DNA of 64,000 nucleotides from Bradyrhizobium sp. dw_411 (GCF_018449695.1 NZ_JAAVUY010000015.1:146835-210834), one strand, 5' to 3'; shown: positions 17,170 to 26,810, counted from the first letter of the stretch. Notes: a model not told the origin generated them from the letters alone. Numbers and translations: made by a program.

Positions 17170-17976
17170 CTAACCTCGCGCCGGCCCCGGAAACCACTGA
17201 TCGATCCTGCCGGTGGCCCAATAGACGGTAAGGCCGATCCATTCGCGCATCGCAATGTCGGTGCGTTTCAGCCCTTCCAGACTGACCGGCGCCCACTTCA
17301 GGATATCCGCGGGCTTGCCCACCCGCCAGTCCACCGGATAGGGCTCCACGGCAAATCCCGCCTTGCGGAACAAACCCACAGAGCGCGGCATGTGAAAGGC
17401 CGAAGTCACCAGCAGCCAGCGCTCGCCATCTTTCGGATTGATCTGCGCTTTCGAAAATTCGGCATTTTCACGGGTATTGCGCGAAAGCCGCTCGATCGTC
17501 AGTCGCTCTCTGGCGATGCCAAGACTTTCCAGCAGCGGCAACGCATAATCGGCTTCCTTCGCCGTATCGTCCGCGATCAGATTGGCGTTTCCGCCGGAAA
17601 ACACGACGCGTGCGTTCGGATAGCGACGAGCCAAAGCCACTGCAGCGATCAAGCGATCGGCCGCATACATCACGGCTGCTCGGCCGTGCGCGGCGGAAAG
17701 CTCAGGCTCGATCGATCCCCCTAAGATGATGATGCCGTCCGGCGCGCCGCGCGTCTCGTCCCATGGCGGAAAGCGGTGCTCCAGCGGATAGAGCAGTAAA
17801 TTCCCCAGTGGCGAAAAACCGCATATCGCCAGCAGTACGACCGAAGCGACCAGGAGCCGGCGGCCAAGACGCGCCCGTCGCGTGGCCAGCAGGATCGCGC
17901 CGAGAACCCCAATGCCGATCAGGAAATTGGCCGGCAACGACATGATGCCGAGCGTTTTGGAGAAGAAAAAAAACAC
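17170..17976 (-). CDS. YdcF/ElyC family (DUF218) membrane protein
   Basis: 268 aa starting at a GTG (17976) with AGAGG about 6 nt upstream. Two N-terminal membrane helices (residues 12-31 and 38-60) precede the DUF218 domain: DGIIILGGSIEP, ARVVFSGGNANL, SRNTRENAEFSKA and WLLVTSAFHMPRSVGLFRKAG. These match the SanA/ElyC/YdcF group linked to envelope integrity in enterobacteria; the biochemical activity is unresolved. It is divergent from the acetamidase gene, the intergenic distance being only 66 bp. Confidence 0.88.
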   Translation of the reverse strand: MFFFFSKTLGIMSLPANFLIGIGVLGAILLATRRARLGRRLLVASVVLLAICGFSPLGNLLLYPLEHRFPPWDETRGAPDGIIILGGSIEPELSAAHGRAAVMYAADRLIAAVALARRYPNARVVFSGGNANLIADDTAKEADYALPLLESLGIARERLTIERLSRNTRENAEFSKAQINPKDGERWLLVTSAFHMPRSVGLFRKAGFAVEPYPVDWRVGKPADILKWAPVSLEGLKRTDIAMREWIGLTVYWATGRIDQWFPGPARG

Positions 17977-18042
17977 AAGAGGCCTCTGGGAATGTCTGGT
18001 ACAGCGTCATACGCGACCCCCGCCCCAACAAGAAGCCCCGTC

Positions 18043-18984
18043 ATGACGCATCACCAATTGCATTCCAGCCCCGAGACCTGTCATTGGGGCTTCTTCGAAG
18101 CGAAGCTGAAACCCGTGCTCACCATCGCCAGCGGCGATGAGGTGACCATCGACACCATCACCGGCGGCCCGGAAATGGTGCCGGATCGCAGCAAATTTCA
18201 TGTCCCGCCCGAACTTGCGGATGTTCATGCCAGAAGCGAGCGGATGGTACCCGGCCATATCCTGACCGGTCCGGTCGCGGTCACAGGCGCCGAGCCCGGC
18301 GATGTGCTGGAAGTCGAGATTCTCGACGTCAAGCTGCGGCAAGACTGGGGTTACAACATGATCCGGCCGCTTGCCGGCACGCTGCCCGATGATTTCCATG
18401 AACTGCGGCTGATGAATATTCCACTCGACCAGACGCGGATGGTCGGCCGGATGCCATGGGGGCTCGATCTGCCGCTGGCGCCGTTTTTCGGCGTGATGGG
18501 CGTGGCGCCGCCGCCGGCCTGGGGCCGCATCACCTCGCTGGTTCCGCGCGCGATGGGCGGCAATCTCGACAACAAGGAATTGACGCCTGGCGCCAAGCTT
18601 TATTTGCCGGTGTTCGTGCCGGGCGCGCTATTTTCCTGCGGCGACGGCCACGGTGTGCAAGGCGACGGCGAGGTCTGTGTCACCGCGATCGAAACCGCGC
18701 TGCAGGGGCGTTTTCGGCTGACGGTGCGCAAGGATCTGCGGCTCGAATATCCCCGCGCCGAAACGCCGACGCATTACATGACGATGGCGATGGATCCTGA
18801 TCTCGATCAATGCGTGGTGCGGGCGTTGCGTGACATGATTGTGTTGATCGGCGAAAAGCGAAATCTGTCGCGCGAGGACGCCTACACCCTCTGCAGCCTG
18901 GCCGCCGACTTGCGGGTGACGCAGACCGTGAACGGCTCCAAGGGCATCCACTGCATGATCGCAAAGGCCATTGTGCACGGATAA
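18043..18984 (+). CDS. Acetamidase/formamidase family protein
   Basis: 313 aa. The FmdA_AmdA fold is recognised from HWGFFEAKLKPVLTIASGDE, GPVAVTGAEPGDVLEVEILD, the metal/active-site loop FSCGDGHGVQGDGEVCVTAIE and the C-terminal VNGSKGIHCMIAKA. Enzymes of this family hydrolyse short aliphatic amides to the acid and ammonia with zinc. The frame reaches back to 17992, but the ATG at 18043 (MTHHQLHSS) matches the family start. No amide transport genes are adjacent, so the substrate is open. Confidence 0.88.
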   Translation: MTHHQLHSSPETCHWGFFEAKLKPVLTIASGDEVTIDTITGGPEMVPDRSKFHVPPELADVHARSERMVPGHILTGPVAVTGAEPGDVLEVEILDVKLRQDWGYNMIRPLAGTLPDDFHELRLMNIPLDQTRMVGRMPWGLDLPLAPFFGVMGVAPPPAWGRITSLVPRAMGGNLDNKELTPGAKLYLPVFVPGALFSCGDGHGVQGDGEVCVTAIETALQGRFRLTVRKDLRLEYPRAETPTHYMTMAMDPDLDQCVVRALRDMIVLIGEKRNLSREDAYTLCSLAADLRVTQTVNGSKGIHCMIAKAIVHG

Positions 18985-19206
18985 ATGTGACAGAAGCTGC
19001 TTAAGTTTCGAGCGGAATGCCCTGATGGAATGCGGGTCCGATCGACTGGGTGTGAGACAGGTTTAATCTTTCGTAAAAGGCGCGGTATTACCACTCACCT
19101 ATGTCCGGTTTCCGTGGGGGAGCTTGTGTCTTAAAAGCATTGGCTTCGGTCGAGTGACCACGTACCGTGATATCCACCCGTTCAGCGGCACAGGAGATGA
19201 AAGGAG

Positions 19207-21000
19207 ATGGAACGACGCCTCGCCGCCATAGTCTGCGCTGACATCGCCGGTTATTCGCGCATGATGGGGATCGACGAGGCCGGCACCCATGCTGCGTTCA
19301 AGGCCCATCGCAGCGCCGTTTATCCGATCATTCTCAATCACGGCGGCCGGCTGGTGAAGAACACCGGCGACGGTTTCCTGCTGGAGTTTCCAAGCGTCGT
19401 CGGGGCCATCGAGGCGTCGATCTCAATGCAAGGACTGATGGCTGAACGAAATAATCATCTCCCAGCCGAGCGGATCATGCAGTTCCGTCTCGGCATCCAC
19501 ATGGGCGATGTGATGGCCGACGACAACGATGTTTTCGGCGACGATGTCAACATCGCCGTCCGCCTTGAAACCGTAGCCGCCCCCGGCGGCGTCGCCGTTT
19601 CGGCAAAGGCCTATCGAGAGGCCAGCAAACATCTCACCGCCCCCTTTGTCGACACCGGCAGTCATCGTTTCAAGAACATCCCCGAGCCGGTCGGCATCTG
19701 GGCGTGGAAACCGGGGGGATCCGAACTTGGCGATCTCCAACCGCGGACCCCATCAAACCTGCCGGCGGAATATCGAACGGCGATCGTGGGCGTGCTTCCG
19801 TTCACCAATCTCAGTGACAGCACGGATGAATATTTTTCCGACGGACTGACCGAGGATTTGATCTACGCGCTTTCGCTGCAATCGTTCTATCGGGTGCTGA
19901 GCAGGAGTTCGACTTTTTCGTTCAAGGGGAGAAACCTCAGCACGCGCCTGATCGCGCGGGAGATCGACGCGACCTATTTGATCCAGGGTTCGGTACGGCG
20001 CGCCGGAACCAAAATCCGGGTAACGGCCGAACTGATAGCCCCTGAAAATGGTGAGCAATTATGGACCGGCCGCTATGACCGCGACATGGGCGACCTGTTC
20101 GCCATGCAGGATGAACTCACCACAAACCTGTCCGCGGCATTGGCTCCGGAGATCTATCGTGCGGAAGCTTCTGCCCCGGCGCGGTCGTCGTCCACCGATC
20201 TGACTGCATGGGACCGGTTCTTGCGAGGGCTTTCACACTATTACCGGCAGACCAAAACCGATTTCGAAACCTCGATCAGCCTGTTCAGGGAAGCCGTTAC
20301 GCTCGATCCGGCGCTTTCGATTGCCCGCGCCTATCTCGCCACCATCATGGTGCAAGGCGTGCATTATGGATGGATCAAAAGTACCAGCCGATTGTGGGCC
20401 GAGGCCATGAGCCTTGCGGAAAGCAGCGTTCGGCTCGATCCCCGCTCCTCCTACGCCTTTTCGACGCTGTCCTACATGCAGGCGATGGGCGGAAATTTCG
20501 ATGCCGCCATGGAGGCTGCGAACAAGTCGGTCGAGTTGAACCCCTATGATATGGGCGCTCGCGGCGTTCTTGGAATATGTCACTTCGTCAGCGGCGAGTA
20601 TCGCGAGGCCATCGAACTGTTTTCCATGGCTGTGCAGCGCGGCAACACCGATCCCCGATATCAATGGTCGGCCATGAATGCGTTCAGCCACTATTTGCTG
20701 GGACAATATGACGCGTCACTATCCTGGGCGCGGGAAGCTCTGTATTTGAATCCCAATCATCTTCAGGTGCTGGCCGTGCGCGCCGCCGCACTGGCGCAGA
20801 TGGATCGAACCGAGGAAGCGGCAACGGCCGCTGAAATTCTGCAAAACAATTTTCCCGACCTGAATGTTGAGCGGCATCTGCGGAATTTCCGCTGGAAGAA
20901 TCCGGCCGACATCGCGCATTACCGCGACGGCCTGTTGAAAGCCGGCGTTCCCTTGCGCAAACTGGCGGCCACCGAGTCGGCCTCAAAGCGCACAGCCTGA
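19207..21000 (+). CDS. Class III adenylate cyclase with TolB/FlgO-like and TPR regions
   Basis: 597 aa, three parts. The cyclase domain (1-165) has ERRLAAIVCADIAGYSRMMG with the first metal Asp, VKNTGDGFLLEF with the second, and FGDDVNIAVRLETVA with the transition-state Asn and Arg, so catalysis looks possible. Residues 195-315 resemble the TolB-N/FlgO-like module seen in rhizobial cyclases (VGVLPFTNLSDSTDEYFSDG). The rest is TPR repeats (SIARAYLAT, SYAFSTLSYMQA, LLGQYDASLSWAREALYLNP). There is no membrane helix. ATG at 19207 has AGGAG about 10 nt upstream. The product is presumably cAMP; the input signal is unknown. Confidence 0.9.
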   Translation: MERRLAAIVCADIAGYSRMMGIDEAGTHAAFKAHRSAVYPIILNHGGRLVKNTGDGFLLEFPSVVGAIEASISMQGLMAERNNHLPAERIMQFRLGIHMGDVMADDNDVFGDDVNIAVRLETVAAPGGVAVSAKAYREASKHLTAPFVDTGSHRFKNIPEPVGIWAWKPGGSELGDLQPRTPSNLPAEYRTAIVGVLPFTNLSDSTDEYFSDGLTEDLIYALSLQSFYRVLSRSSTFSFKGRNLSTRLIAREIDATYLIQGSVRRAGTKIRVTAELIAPENGEQLWTGRYDRDMGDLFAMQDELTTNLSAALAPEIYRAEASAPARSSSTDLTAWDRFLRGLSHYYRQTKTDFETSISLFREAVTLDPALSIARAYLATIMVQGVHYGWIKSTSRLWAEAMSLAESSVRLDPRSSYAFSTLSYMQAMGGNFDAAMEAANKSVELNPYDMGARGVLGICHFVSGEYREAIELFSMAVQRGNTDPRYQWSAMNAFSHYLLGQYDASLSWAREALYLNPNHLQVLAVRAAALAQMDRTEEAATAAEILQNNFPDLNVERHLRNFRWKNPADIAHYRDGLLKAGVPLRKLAATESASKRTA

Positions 21001-21232
21001 GCCGCACGAACTTCAAATCGCCGCGAAAGCCGGCACGAACCGCGAGCATTCGTCCATTGGCATGACGCCGGTCGACATGACTTAAAGTTGACACGGCGCC
21101 AAATACTGCCAAAACTCCGATACATCCTGAGGTAGAGAAACCGGCGACAAGTTCTTTTGTATTCGTTCCAAATCAAACTGCTTCCTTTCACAATCCAGCC
21201 CTATCATTCGGCGCTATTCAGGATTGAGCTTC

Positions 21233-23968
21233 ATGCCCGACGACCGCACGCCATCCCGGCCCATCGCCATTTCGTCCAATAATCCATGCCCGTTCTTGCG
21301 CGCGGCCGTTGCGGAAGGGTTCGTCGGCGGCCACACGGTGCCGCTTTCGAGGCTGGCCGCAACCGTCGAGGCTGCGAGCGGCACAACTGGGCTGAACAAA
21401 GCGATCGTCGGCCTGAAGACCTATCAGGTCGCGTTGATCGCGAATGGCCTGAGGCCGCTGCGTCTGTTGCGTAGCTGGTGGTCCGGCGCGCAGCTCGACG
21501 AATTGCGCAACGGTCCGCTCGACAAGCATGGCGTCGGTTCGCGCATCCTCGACGTGAACGCCCATGTTGACGAAACGGAGATTGCGCGCCTCGCCGAATT
21601 CGGAAAGGACCGGCCTGATCCATCGGGCGGAGTCGAACGCGGACTGACGGCCCCGGAAATCAAGGCTTTCATGGATGCGAATTTCGAACGCGCCAAAGGT
21701 CACAGGCGGTGGTTCGACCGGCAGTTGATGAACGGCGAATGGCCTGTCCTGCTGGATATCATGGGCAAGGGCGAAGGCGCCGACCGTTACCTCAGTGTGG
21801 CGGAAGTCAGAACGCTGTTTGTCGAACGCCGGTTGCCTGAGCGGATCGCCGCGCGCCTTCCAGCGCCCGCCCCGAATCCGCTCGGCGTTTTTGTCAAGAA
21901 CGCGCTCGGCGTAGCCGTATTGGCTCTCCTGGCGTTGGCGTTAGCGATGATCGAACTCCCCGATCAGATGCAGAAAATCCTGCCGACCAAGATCGCGCAA
22001 TTACTGCCGCCCCCTCTACCAGATCGCGCGCCGGCAAAGTCAGCAGCATGGCTCGACCAGAATTGGACGACGGAAGACCGGCACTGGTTCCATCATGCCA
22101 GCCAGGGCACCGCGACCTTTCAGGTGCCTTATGACTGGTTTGTTGCGCTGGAACAGCCTGGCCTTCATCTGTTCACCAAGCCCGGCCTGCTCAGTGACAG
22201 TGCCTATCTCGAACGGTTCGGATTCCTGCCCAGCCCGAAATCCGTCCACACCGACGCAACAAGTCTGCGCCGCTTTGGTTATCCCGCCTCATCCAACGCG
22301 CCGCCGGCGCCCGAATCGGTTGGCGGCTTGCGGGCGACGCAGGTCGAGAATTTTGACGGTCTGCCGGTCGGTTTCGCACGCTTGACCGCCGCCACCGACC
22401 CCGGCTCTGGTCTTCCCGTCCCTGATCAGATCGGACTGACCTGCGCGGCCTGTCACACCGGAAGCATTCGCTACAAGGATGTCAGCGTGCGCTTCGACGG
22501 CGGGCCGGCCATGGTCGACCTGCGAAAGCTCGAACTCGCGACCGGCCTGTCCGTTTGGTACACCTTGAACATACCCGGACGTTTCCCGCGCTTCGCGAGG
22601 CGCGTGCTTGGCCCCGATATCGTCCCGGAGGACTACAACAAGCTCAAGGCGGATCTGACCGCGCTCGGCGCCAAGCTACTTGCTCAGGCTAATGCCCTGG
22701 ATAAGGCGGTCGCGGACCTGCATCAGAAGAATACCGAGGAAGGATTCGGGCGGCTCGATGCGCTGAACCGGATCGGCAATCAGGTTTTCGCCACCGATCT
22801 CGCCGTGTCCGGTCTGTCCGGGTTTGAAAAGAACCTGCACGCGCAGGACGCGCCGGTCAGCTTCCCGCCGATCTGGACCGTGCCATGGTTTCTGTTCGCG
22901 CAATACGACGCCTCGATCGAACAGCCTTTGATCCGCAACGCCGGTGAAGCGCTCGGGGTTTTTGCGTTGTTGAATCTCTCGCCTGATTATGCGCCTGAAA
23001 ATCTGTTCCGCTCCTCCATGGCGCTCGAAAACCTGGTTCGCATCGAAGCGATGCTGCGCGGTCCGGAGCTCACCGGCCCGAACTTCGGCGGCTTGCAGGC
23101 GCCGAAGTGGCCGTCCCAGTTATTTCCCAATGACGACGCCTGGAAGATCAATGAGACGCGCGTGCCCAAGGGCCGCGCGCTCTACGCTGAAATTTGCGCC
23201 GAGTGTCACCTTGGGCCGGTCAATGATCCCGCCTTCGACAAGCAATTCCCGGAGAAAAGTTTTTGGTCTTCGCCGCAATGGGACGCCAAAGCCGCGGTGC
23301 TCACGCCGGTCCAGAAAACAGTGGCCGGCATGGGGACCGACCCCGCGCAGGCCAATGTTCTGTTCTCACGAATGGTCGACATTCCCGGCTTCCTGAAAAT
23401 GGACGCGGTGGAGGATCTGGCAAAGAGCTGGGGATGTCAGGGCCTGAAGCCTTACCCTTCGTCCAGCACGCCGTTCTCGATCGCGCTTATGGACGTGGTC
23501 GATCGCACCAGCCGTAAATGGATGGACGATCACCACATTCCGGAAGCCGATCGCGCGACCCTTTGGGAGGCCGCTCGAAAGAACTGCCCCAACCCCGTCA
23601 GCGTGCAGTCACCGCATTATCGCGCGCGCCCGCTGAACGGCGTCTGGGCAACGGCTCCCTACCTTCACAATGGCTCGGTGCCGTCATTGTACTTGATGCT
23701 GATGCCCGCGGCTGAGCGTCCCACGCAATTCTGCCTTGGCTCACGCGATTTCGATCCGAAGCACGTTGGCCTGAGCGTGACCACCAGTTGCGCCAAAGGC
23801 GAAACCCTGTTCTCGGTGACGGCGCCGGACGGCTCGGCTGTTAACGGCAACAGCGTGCTTGGCCACTCGCTTGAGGGGACGCCGGGTCCGGGCAAGCCGG
23901 GCGTCATCGGCCGCCTGCTAACCGACGAAGAGCGCTTCGACCTCATTGAATATTTGAAGACGCTGTAA
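21233..23968 (+). CDS. Membrane di-heme cytochrome c peroxidase/RoxA-like protein with N-terminal peroxygenase-like domain
   Basis: 911 aa from the ATG at 21233 (AGGA about 10 nt upstream; the TTG at 21224 is too close to it). Residues 240-911 carry two CxxCH heme c sites (CAACH 404-408, CAECH 655-659) and the segment WATAPYLHNGSVPSLYLML (805-823), characteristic of RoxA/RoxB-type di-heme oxygenases and related peroxidases. A single membrane helix (about 222-242) precedes this part. Residues 16-205 look like the heme-thiolate Peroxidase_2/UPO family: NNPCPFLRAAVAEGFVGG with a candidate axial Cys19, LDKHG at 96-100, NGEWPVLLDIMGKG at 167-180 and LFVERRLPER at 195-204. The N-terminus would be cytoplasmic and the di-heme part periplasmic. 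The N-terminal assignment is inference from motifs. Confidence 0.75.
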   Translation: MPDDRTPSRPIAISSNNPCPFLRAAVAEGFVGGHTVPLSRLAATVEAASGTTGLNKAIVGLKTYQVALIANGLRPLRLLRSWWSGAQLDELRNGPLDKHGVGSRILDVNAHVDETEIARLAEFGKDRPDPSGGVERGLTAPEIKAFMDANFERAKGHRRWFDRQLMNGEWPVLLDIMGKGEGADRYLSVAEVRTLFVERRLPERIAARLPAPAPNPLGVFVKNALGVAVLALLALALAMIELPDQMQKILPTKIAQLLPPPLPDRAPAKSAAWLDQNWTTEDRHWFHHASQGTATFQVPYDWFVALEQPGLHLFTKPGLLSDSAYLERFGFLPSPKSVHTDATSLRRFGYPASSNAPPAPESVGGLRATQVENFDGLPVGFARLTAATDPGSGLPVPDQIGLTCAACHTGSIRYKDVSVRFDGGPAMVDLRKLELATGLSVWYTLNIPGRFPRFARRVLGPDIVPEDYNKLKADLTALGAKLLAQANALDKAVADLHQKNTEEGFGRLDALNRIGNQVFATDLAVSGLSGFEKNLHAQDAPVSFPPIWTVPWFLFAQYDASIEQPLIRNAGEALGVFALLNLSPDYAPENLFRSSMALENLVRIEAMLRGPELTGPNFGGLQAPKWPSQLFPNDDAWKINETRVPKGRALYAEICAECHLGPVNDPAFDKQFPEKSFWSSPQWDAKAAVLTPVQKTVAGMGTDPAQANVLFSRMVDIPGFLKMDAVEDLAKSWGCQGLKPYPSSSTPFSIALMDVVDRTSRKWMDDHHIPEADRATLWEAARKNCPNPVSVQSPHYRARPLNGVWATAPYLHNGSVPSLYLMLMPAAERPTQFCLGSRDFDPKHVGLSVTTSCAKGETLFSVTAPDGSAVNGNSVLGHSLEGTPGPGKPGVIGRLLTDEERFDLIEYLKTL

Positions 23969-24036
23969 AGCGACGAGAAGTGCTGCTGCAGGCCGGCGGT
24001 GATCGCCGCGGCCTGCAACGTTTGCTCACTCGATCT

Positions 24037-24315
24037 TTAATTTGCCGTGGTGCCGGTCTTGGTCCGCTTGGTCTGGACTTTTGTTGCAGCCTTGGGCTCA
24101 TCGGCGTCGCGCGCGATACCCCAGGGATCTGCGGGCGGCTTGTCGGGAATGTTGCCGAGCGATCTCTTGTAGGCCTTGTCGGCGGCTCTATCGGCGTCAA
24201 TCTCTGACTGCGACTTCGGGGGCTCCGGCGCCGGAGCGGGCGGTTTGTTGGTTTGCGCGTAAGCCGGCCCGGCCATCATGAAGGCGATGAAGGCGGCGGT
24301 TCGAAAAACTTTCAT
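24037..24315 (-). CDS. Small exported Pro/Lys-rich protein
   Basis: 92 aa from the ATG at 24315, preceded by GGAGGGAG. A signal peptide (MKVFRTAAFIAFMMAGPAYA) is followed by a Pro-rich stretch (KPPAPAPEPPKSQ) and the segment YKRSLGNIPDKPPADPWGIA, which is the part I would expect to be conserved. The C-terminus is Lys/Thr-rich. No domain is recognised. It is convergent with the di-heme protein gene and its start region faces a small membrane-protein ORF. A periplasmic location is inferred from the signal peptide. Confidence 0.7.
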   Translation of the reverse strand: MKVFRTAAFIAFMMAGPAYAQTNKPPAPAPEPPKSQSEIDADRAADKAYKRSLGNIPDKPPADPWGIARDADEPKAATKVQTKRTKTGTTAN

Positions 24316-24547
24316 GCGTAGGCTCCCTCCTGCCGATTTCATATCACCGGGCCGCGGTATCGCCAACTAAAAGGCGATCATACAGGGGAATTGACGGGGC
24401 CGTACGCAGCCGGAAAAACCGGGGTCGTACCCGGACCCCAGCAATGGCTGGAAACCCTCAGGTTGCAGGAAAACGTCGCATCGCCTTGGAAAAATGCTAG
24501 GCTTTGGCCGCGCAGTCGATCACCCGCGAAGCGGAGCGGTGAGCCAG

Positions 24548-24706
24548 ATGCGGAAAACCGGGTTCAAAGCCCTGGCGACGATTTTGATGATCGGACGCCG
24601 CTCGAAAAAGCACATCGATTGGACGATGGTGATCGCCGTATTTTCGACGATCGTTACCATTTCCCTGATCGCGCTCTATGTGTTCCAGGACAGCGCAGCT
24701 TTTTGA
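24548..24706 (+). CDS. Possible small membrane protein
   Basis: 52 aa from the ATG at 24548 (MRKTGFKALATIL), with one C-terminal membrane helix (WTMVIAVFSTIVTISLIALY) and a basic N-terminal half (GRRSKKH), giving an N-in topology. A GTG nine bases upstream is an alternative start. No family is recognised and the ribosome site is weak (GCGGAGCGGTGAG). I list it because the hydrophobic/basic pattern is protein-like; it could be spurious. Confidence 0.4.
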   Translation: MRKTGFKALATILMIGRRSKKHIDWTMVIAVFSTIVTISLIALYVFQDSAAF

Positions 24707-24812
24707 CGCCCCTCTCCCTGTTCGAAACGTGGGAAGTACAGCCCGTTTCGCACACGCGCATCCACGCGCCAGAATCGCGCAACAACAAAATCACGTAGTA
24801 ATACGGAATCGA

Positions 24813-25208
24813 TCAGCTCGGGACGCCGTTCACAGCCGGCGACGCGGCGAGATCTTTGTACTTGGAGGCAGCCACGCGCTTTGGCCGCCTGGCAGCCGGC
24901 TTTGATCTATCCTGCTCCGCATCGGCCGGGATGTTCATCGCCGCGGCCATCTCATCCAGAACCATCTTGTATTCGCCGCTCGCTTCCTCCGGACGCCCTT
25001 CTCTCACCGCAGGCGCCTTCTGCAACGGCGCGGGTTCGATGGCCCCATAGTCGAACCGCGCCCGCTCGAGTTTCTCGCCGACAAACCAGACGCAGAGTAT
25101 CCCGGTGATTTTATTGTCGTCGAAGATATCCGTGTTGACCGTATCCACCGTCATGGTGGGGCCACCGGATTTCAACACCACGAGATCCCCCGACTTGATA
25201 ATGGTCAT
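24813..25208 (-). CDS. YodC-like DUF2158 protein
   Basis: 131 aa from the ATG at 25208. The N-terminal 50 residues match DUF2158/YodC: FxxGDLVVLKSGGP-type sequence (IKSGDLVVLKSGGPTMTVDT) followed by GILCVWFVGEKLERARF. The C-terminal 80 residues are charged and end in a basic tract (RRPKRVAASKYKD). Function is unknown; the domain resembles a small SH3-like beta barrel. The frame continues to 25289, but the methionine at 25208 gives the family start. Confidence 0.75.
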   Translation of the reverse strand: MTIIKSGDLVVLKSGGPTMTVDTVNTDIFDDNKITGILCVWFVGEKLERARFDYGAIEPAPLQKAPAVREGRPEEASGEYKMVLDEMAAAMNIPADAEQDRSKPAARRPKRVAASKYKDLAASPAVNGVPS

Positions 25209-25510
25209 TGGTAAAATCCGTGATCCGTGAACGAGAATCGTGTCGTAATTATAACAAATAGCCGCCGCTTGATCACGCGCGCGGCTCACTGCAACACTCT
25301 CACGTCAGCGAGAACAGCGCGACAAGCGGCCGCACTGATCTGAGTCGCCGCAAATGGCCAAGATAAGGCGTCGATCAATATGGAACTTGAACGCCAAAAG
25401 AATTAGCGCGGCCACCGCGTCGTAATATTTTAACTTAAGCTATCACACGAACTGATTCGCGGCACGAACATTGCTTTGAATAAGCTGGCTGGGAAACTCA
25501 GGAGTGCGGC
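25209..25510. other. Divergent intergenic region
   Basis: 302 bp between the DUF2158 gene and the exported protein gene. It is locally AT-rich near 25230-25260 and 25420-25440 and must hold both promoters. I see no repeat, hairpin with T-run or recognised operator. Confidence 0.5.
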
Positions 25511-25900
25511 ATGAAACGCCTCGTCCTTTGTACAGCGTTCGGTTGCTTGATGAGCGTAGCGAGTGCGCGTGATCTCGGGCAATGGGAGTCGACAGACCCC
25601 GGTGTGCGAGAATGGTATCAGGCCTTGATGCAGCCCGATAATCCGGCCGTCTCATGTTGCGGCGAAGCGGATGCTTATTGGGCGGACTCGTTTGAAGTCG
25701 ATGGCGATAAATATGTCGCCATCATTACCGACTCGAGACCTGACGAACCACTCAGGCGCAAGCACATCGATATCGGAACCAGGTTCGTGATCCCGAACCA
25801 CAAGCTGAAATACGACCAGTCCAATCCGACCGGTCACGGGATCATTTTCCTGAGCCGGGGCGATTACGTTTATTGCTACGTGGCACCAGGCGGCGTCTGA
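25511..25900 (+). CDS. Conserved exported hypothetical protein
   Basis: 129 aa. A short signal peptide (MKRLVLCTAFGCLMSVASA) is followed by RDLGQWESTDPGVREWYQAL and the Cys-containing motif SCCGEADAYWADSFEVDGD. The later part has IDIGTRFVIPNHKLKYDQ and ends FLSRGDYVYCYVAPGGV. I know this SCCGEADAYWAD pattern from uncharacterised rhizobial proteins, but no function is established. AGGAG lies 8 nt before the ATG. The two adjacent Cys plus one near the C-terminus could form a disulphide or bind metal in the periplasm. Confidence 0.75.
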   Translation: MKRLVLCTAFGCLMSVASARDLGQWESTDPGVREWYQALMQPDNPAVSCCGEADAYWADSFEVDGDKYVAIITDSRPDEPLRRKHIDIGTRFVIPNHKLKYDQSNPTGHGIIFLSRGDYVYCYVAPGGV

Positions 25901-26006
25901 TTGCTGCGTCGGCAATTCACGGCGCGCGCAAGCGCCGCGCCGGATATCGCTGCGCGCCCGTCGCGCCGCGTTCATGCGAGCCTATTGGGGCAACTCAGCG
26001 GTCGGT

Positions 26007-26228
26007 TTAGTAACGCAGAGCTGACGGGCCTCCTGACGAGAGCCCGCGAGCCCGCCAATACTCCACGTTCGCTTGCGCCGGCGAAAGCCCAGCCGCCTGG
26101 TCGTCGGCATTGCGCGGCGCACGGTCCACCCTCGTTGAGCGGTGATGGTGTTCAGCAGCTACAGCCGTCTGCATCAGTGAGCCCGCAAGGATGGTCGCAC
26201 CGAGAACACTGAGAATAGTCTTTCGCAC
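26007..26228 (-). CDS. Small exported protein
   Basis: 73 aa from a GTG at 26228, chosen because AGGAG sits 8 nt upstream; the frame extends to 26267 without one. The signal peptide is MRKTILSVLGATILAGSLMQTAVA, then HHHRSTRVDRAPRNADD and the C-terminal ANVEYWRARGLSSGG. No domain is recognised. A periplasmic location is inferred from the signal peptide. Confidence 0.6.
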   Translation of the reverse strand: MRKTILSVLGATILAGSLMQTAVAAEHHHRSTRVDRAPRNADDQAAGLSPAQANVEYWRARGLSSGGPSALRY

Positions 26229-26549
26229 GGTGGTCTCCTGTGGTGTCGGACGCTTCTTCGAAGGCAACAGCAGTGCGCCAAAAGAACGCTAGATTGTTCT
26301 GCTCGGGTCCTTCCGCAAGCACCGCCGCGCAAATGACGCCCTGCATCAACACCGGGGCATTTTTATTTCACCACATATCACCCTTACAGACAGGTCCTTC
26401 CCGGATGCCGCCGGGGCGTTTGGGCGCCCGGTTATTTCCGGTGGTTTATGTCGTGATTTCGGGGATTATGCCGTGATCTGTTCGCCATTTTACCCTTCCC
26501 GGCAGAAGGGACGAACAGCAAGAAAGCCCTATATCCCGAGGGTTTTAAA
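26229..26549. other. Intergenic region before tRNA-Pro
   Basis: 321 bp. It contains the promoter side of the small exported gene and the downstream side of the tRNA. An imperfect GC hairpin near 26410-26435 followed by TTATTT could be a weak terminator. I see no gene in it. Confidence 0.4.
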
Positions 26550-26627
26550 TGGTCGGAGCGAGAGGATTTGAACCTCCGACCCCTAGTCTCCCAGACTAGT
26601 GCGCTAACCGGGCTGCGCCACGCTCCG
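26550..26627 (-). tRNA. tRNA-Pro (anticodon GGG)
   Basis: The reverse complement folds as a tRNA: acceptor CGGAGCG pairs with CGCTCCG, the anticodon stem is CTAGT/ACTAG with loop CTGGGAG (anticodon GGG at 26590-26592), the T arm contains GGTTCAAATCC, and discriminator A plus CCA are encoded at 26550-26553. It reads CCC/CCU proline codons. Length is 78 with CCA. Confidence 0.97.
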
Positions 26628-26810
26628 ATACCGTTCCATTAGCTTCGATCAGGCTTGCGCGCAAGAAGCGCGATCGGCCGGCAGGCCTGATCGGCGGGAT
26701 GCTTCCATGCCCGGGAGTAGTTCGGTTCCCAGGCACCGAGGGGCGTTTTGGAGCAAAAGCCCGCCATGCACGTGATCCCGGGTGATACCGGTTCAACCAG
26801 AACCCACGCC

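Noticed and set aside
17109..17255. N-terminal extension of the DUF169 frame
   Set aside because: It would overlap the upstream ydcF gene and has no family similarity; the ATG at 17108 is used.
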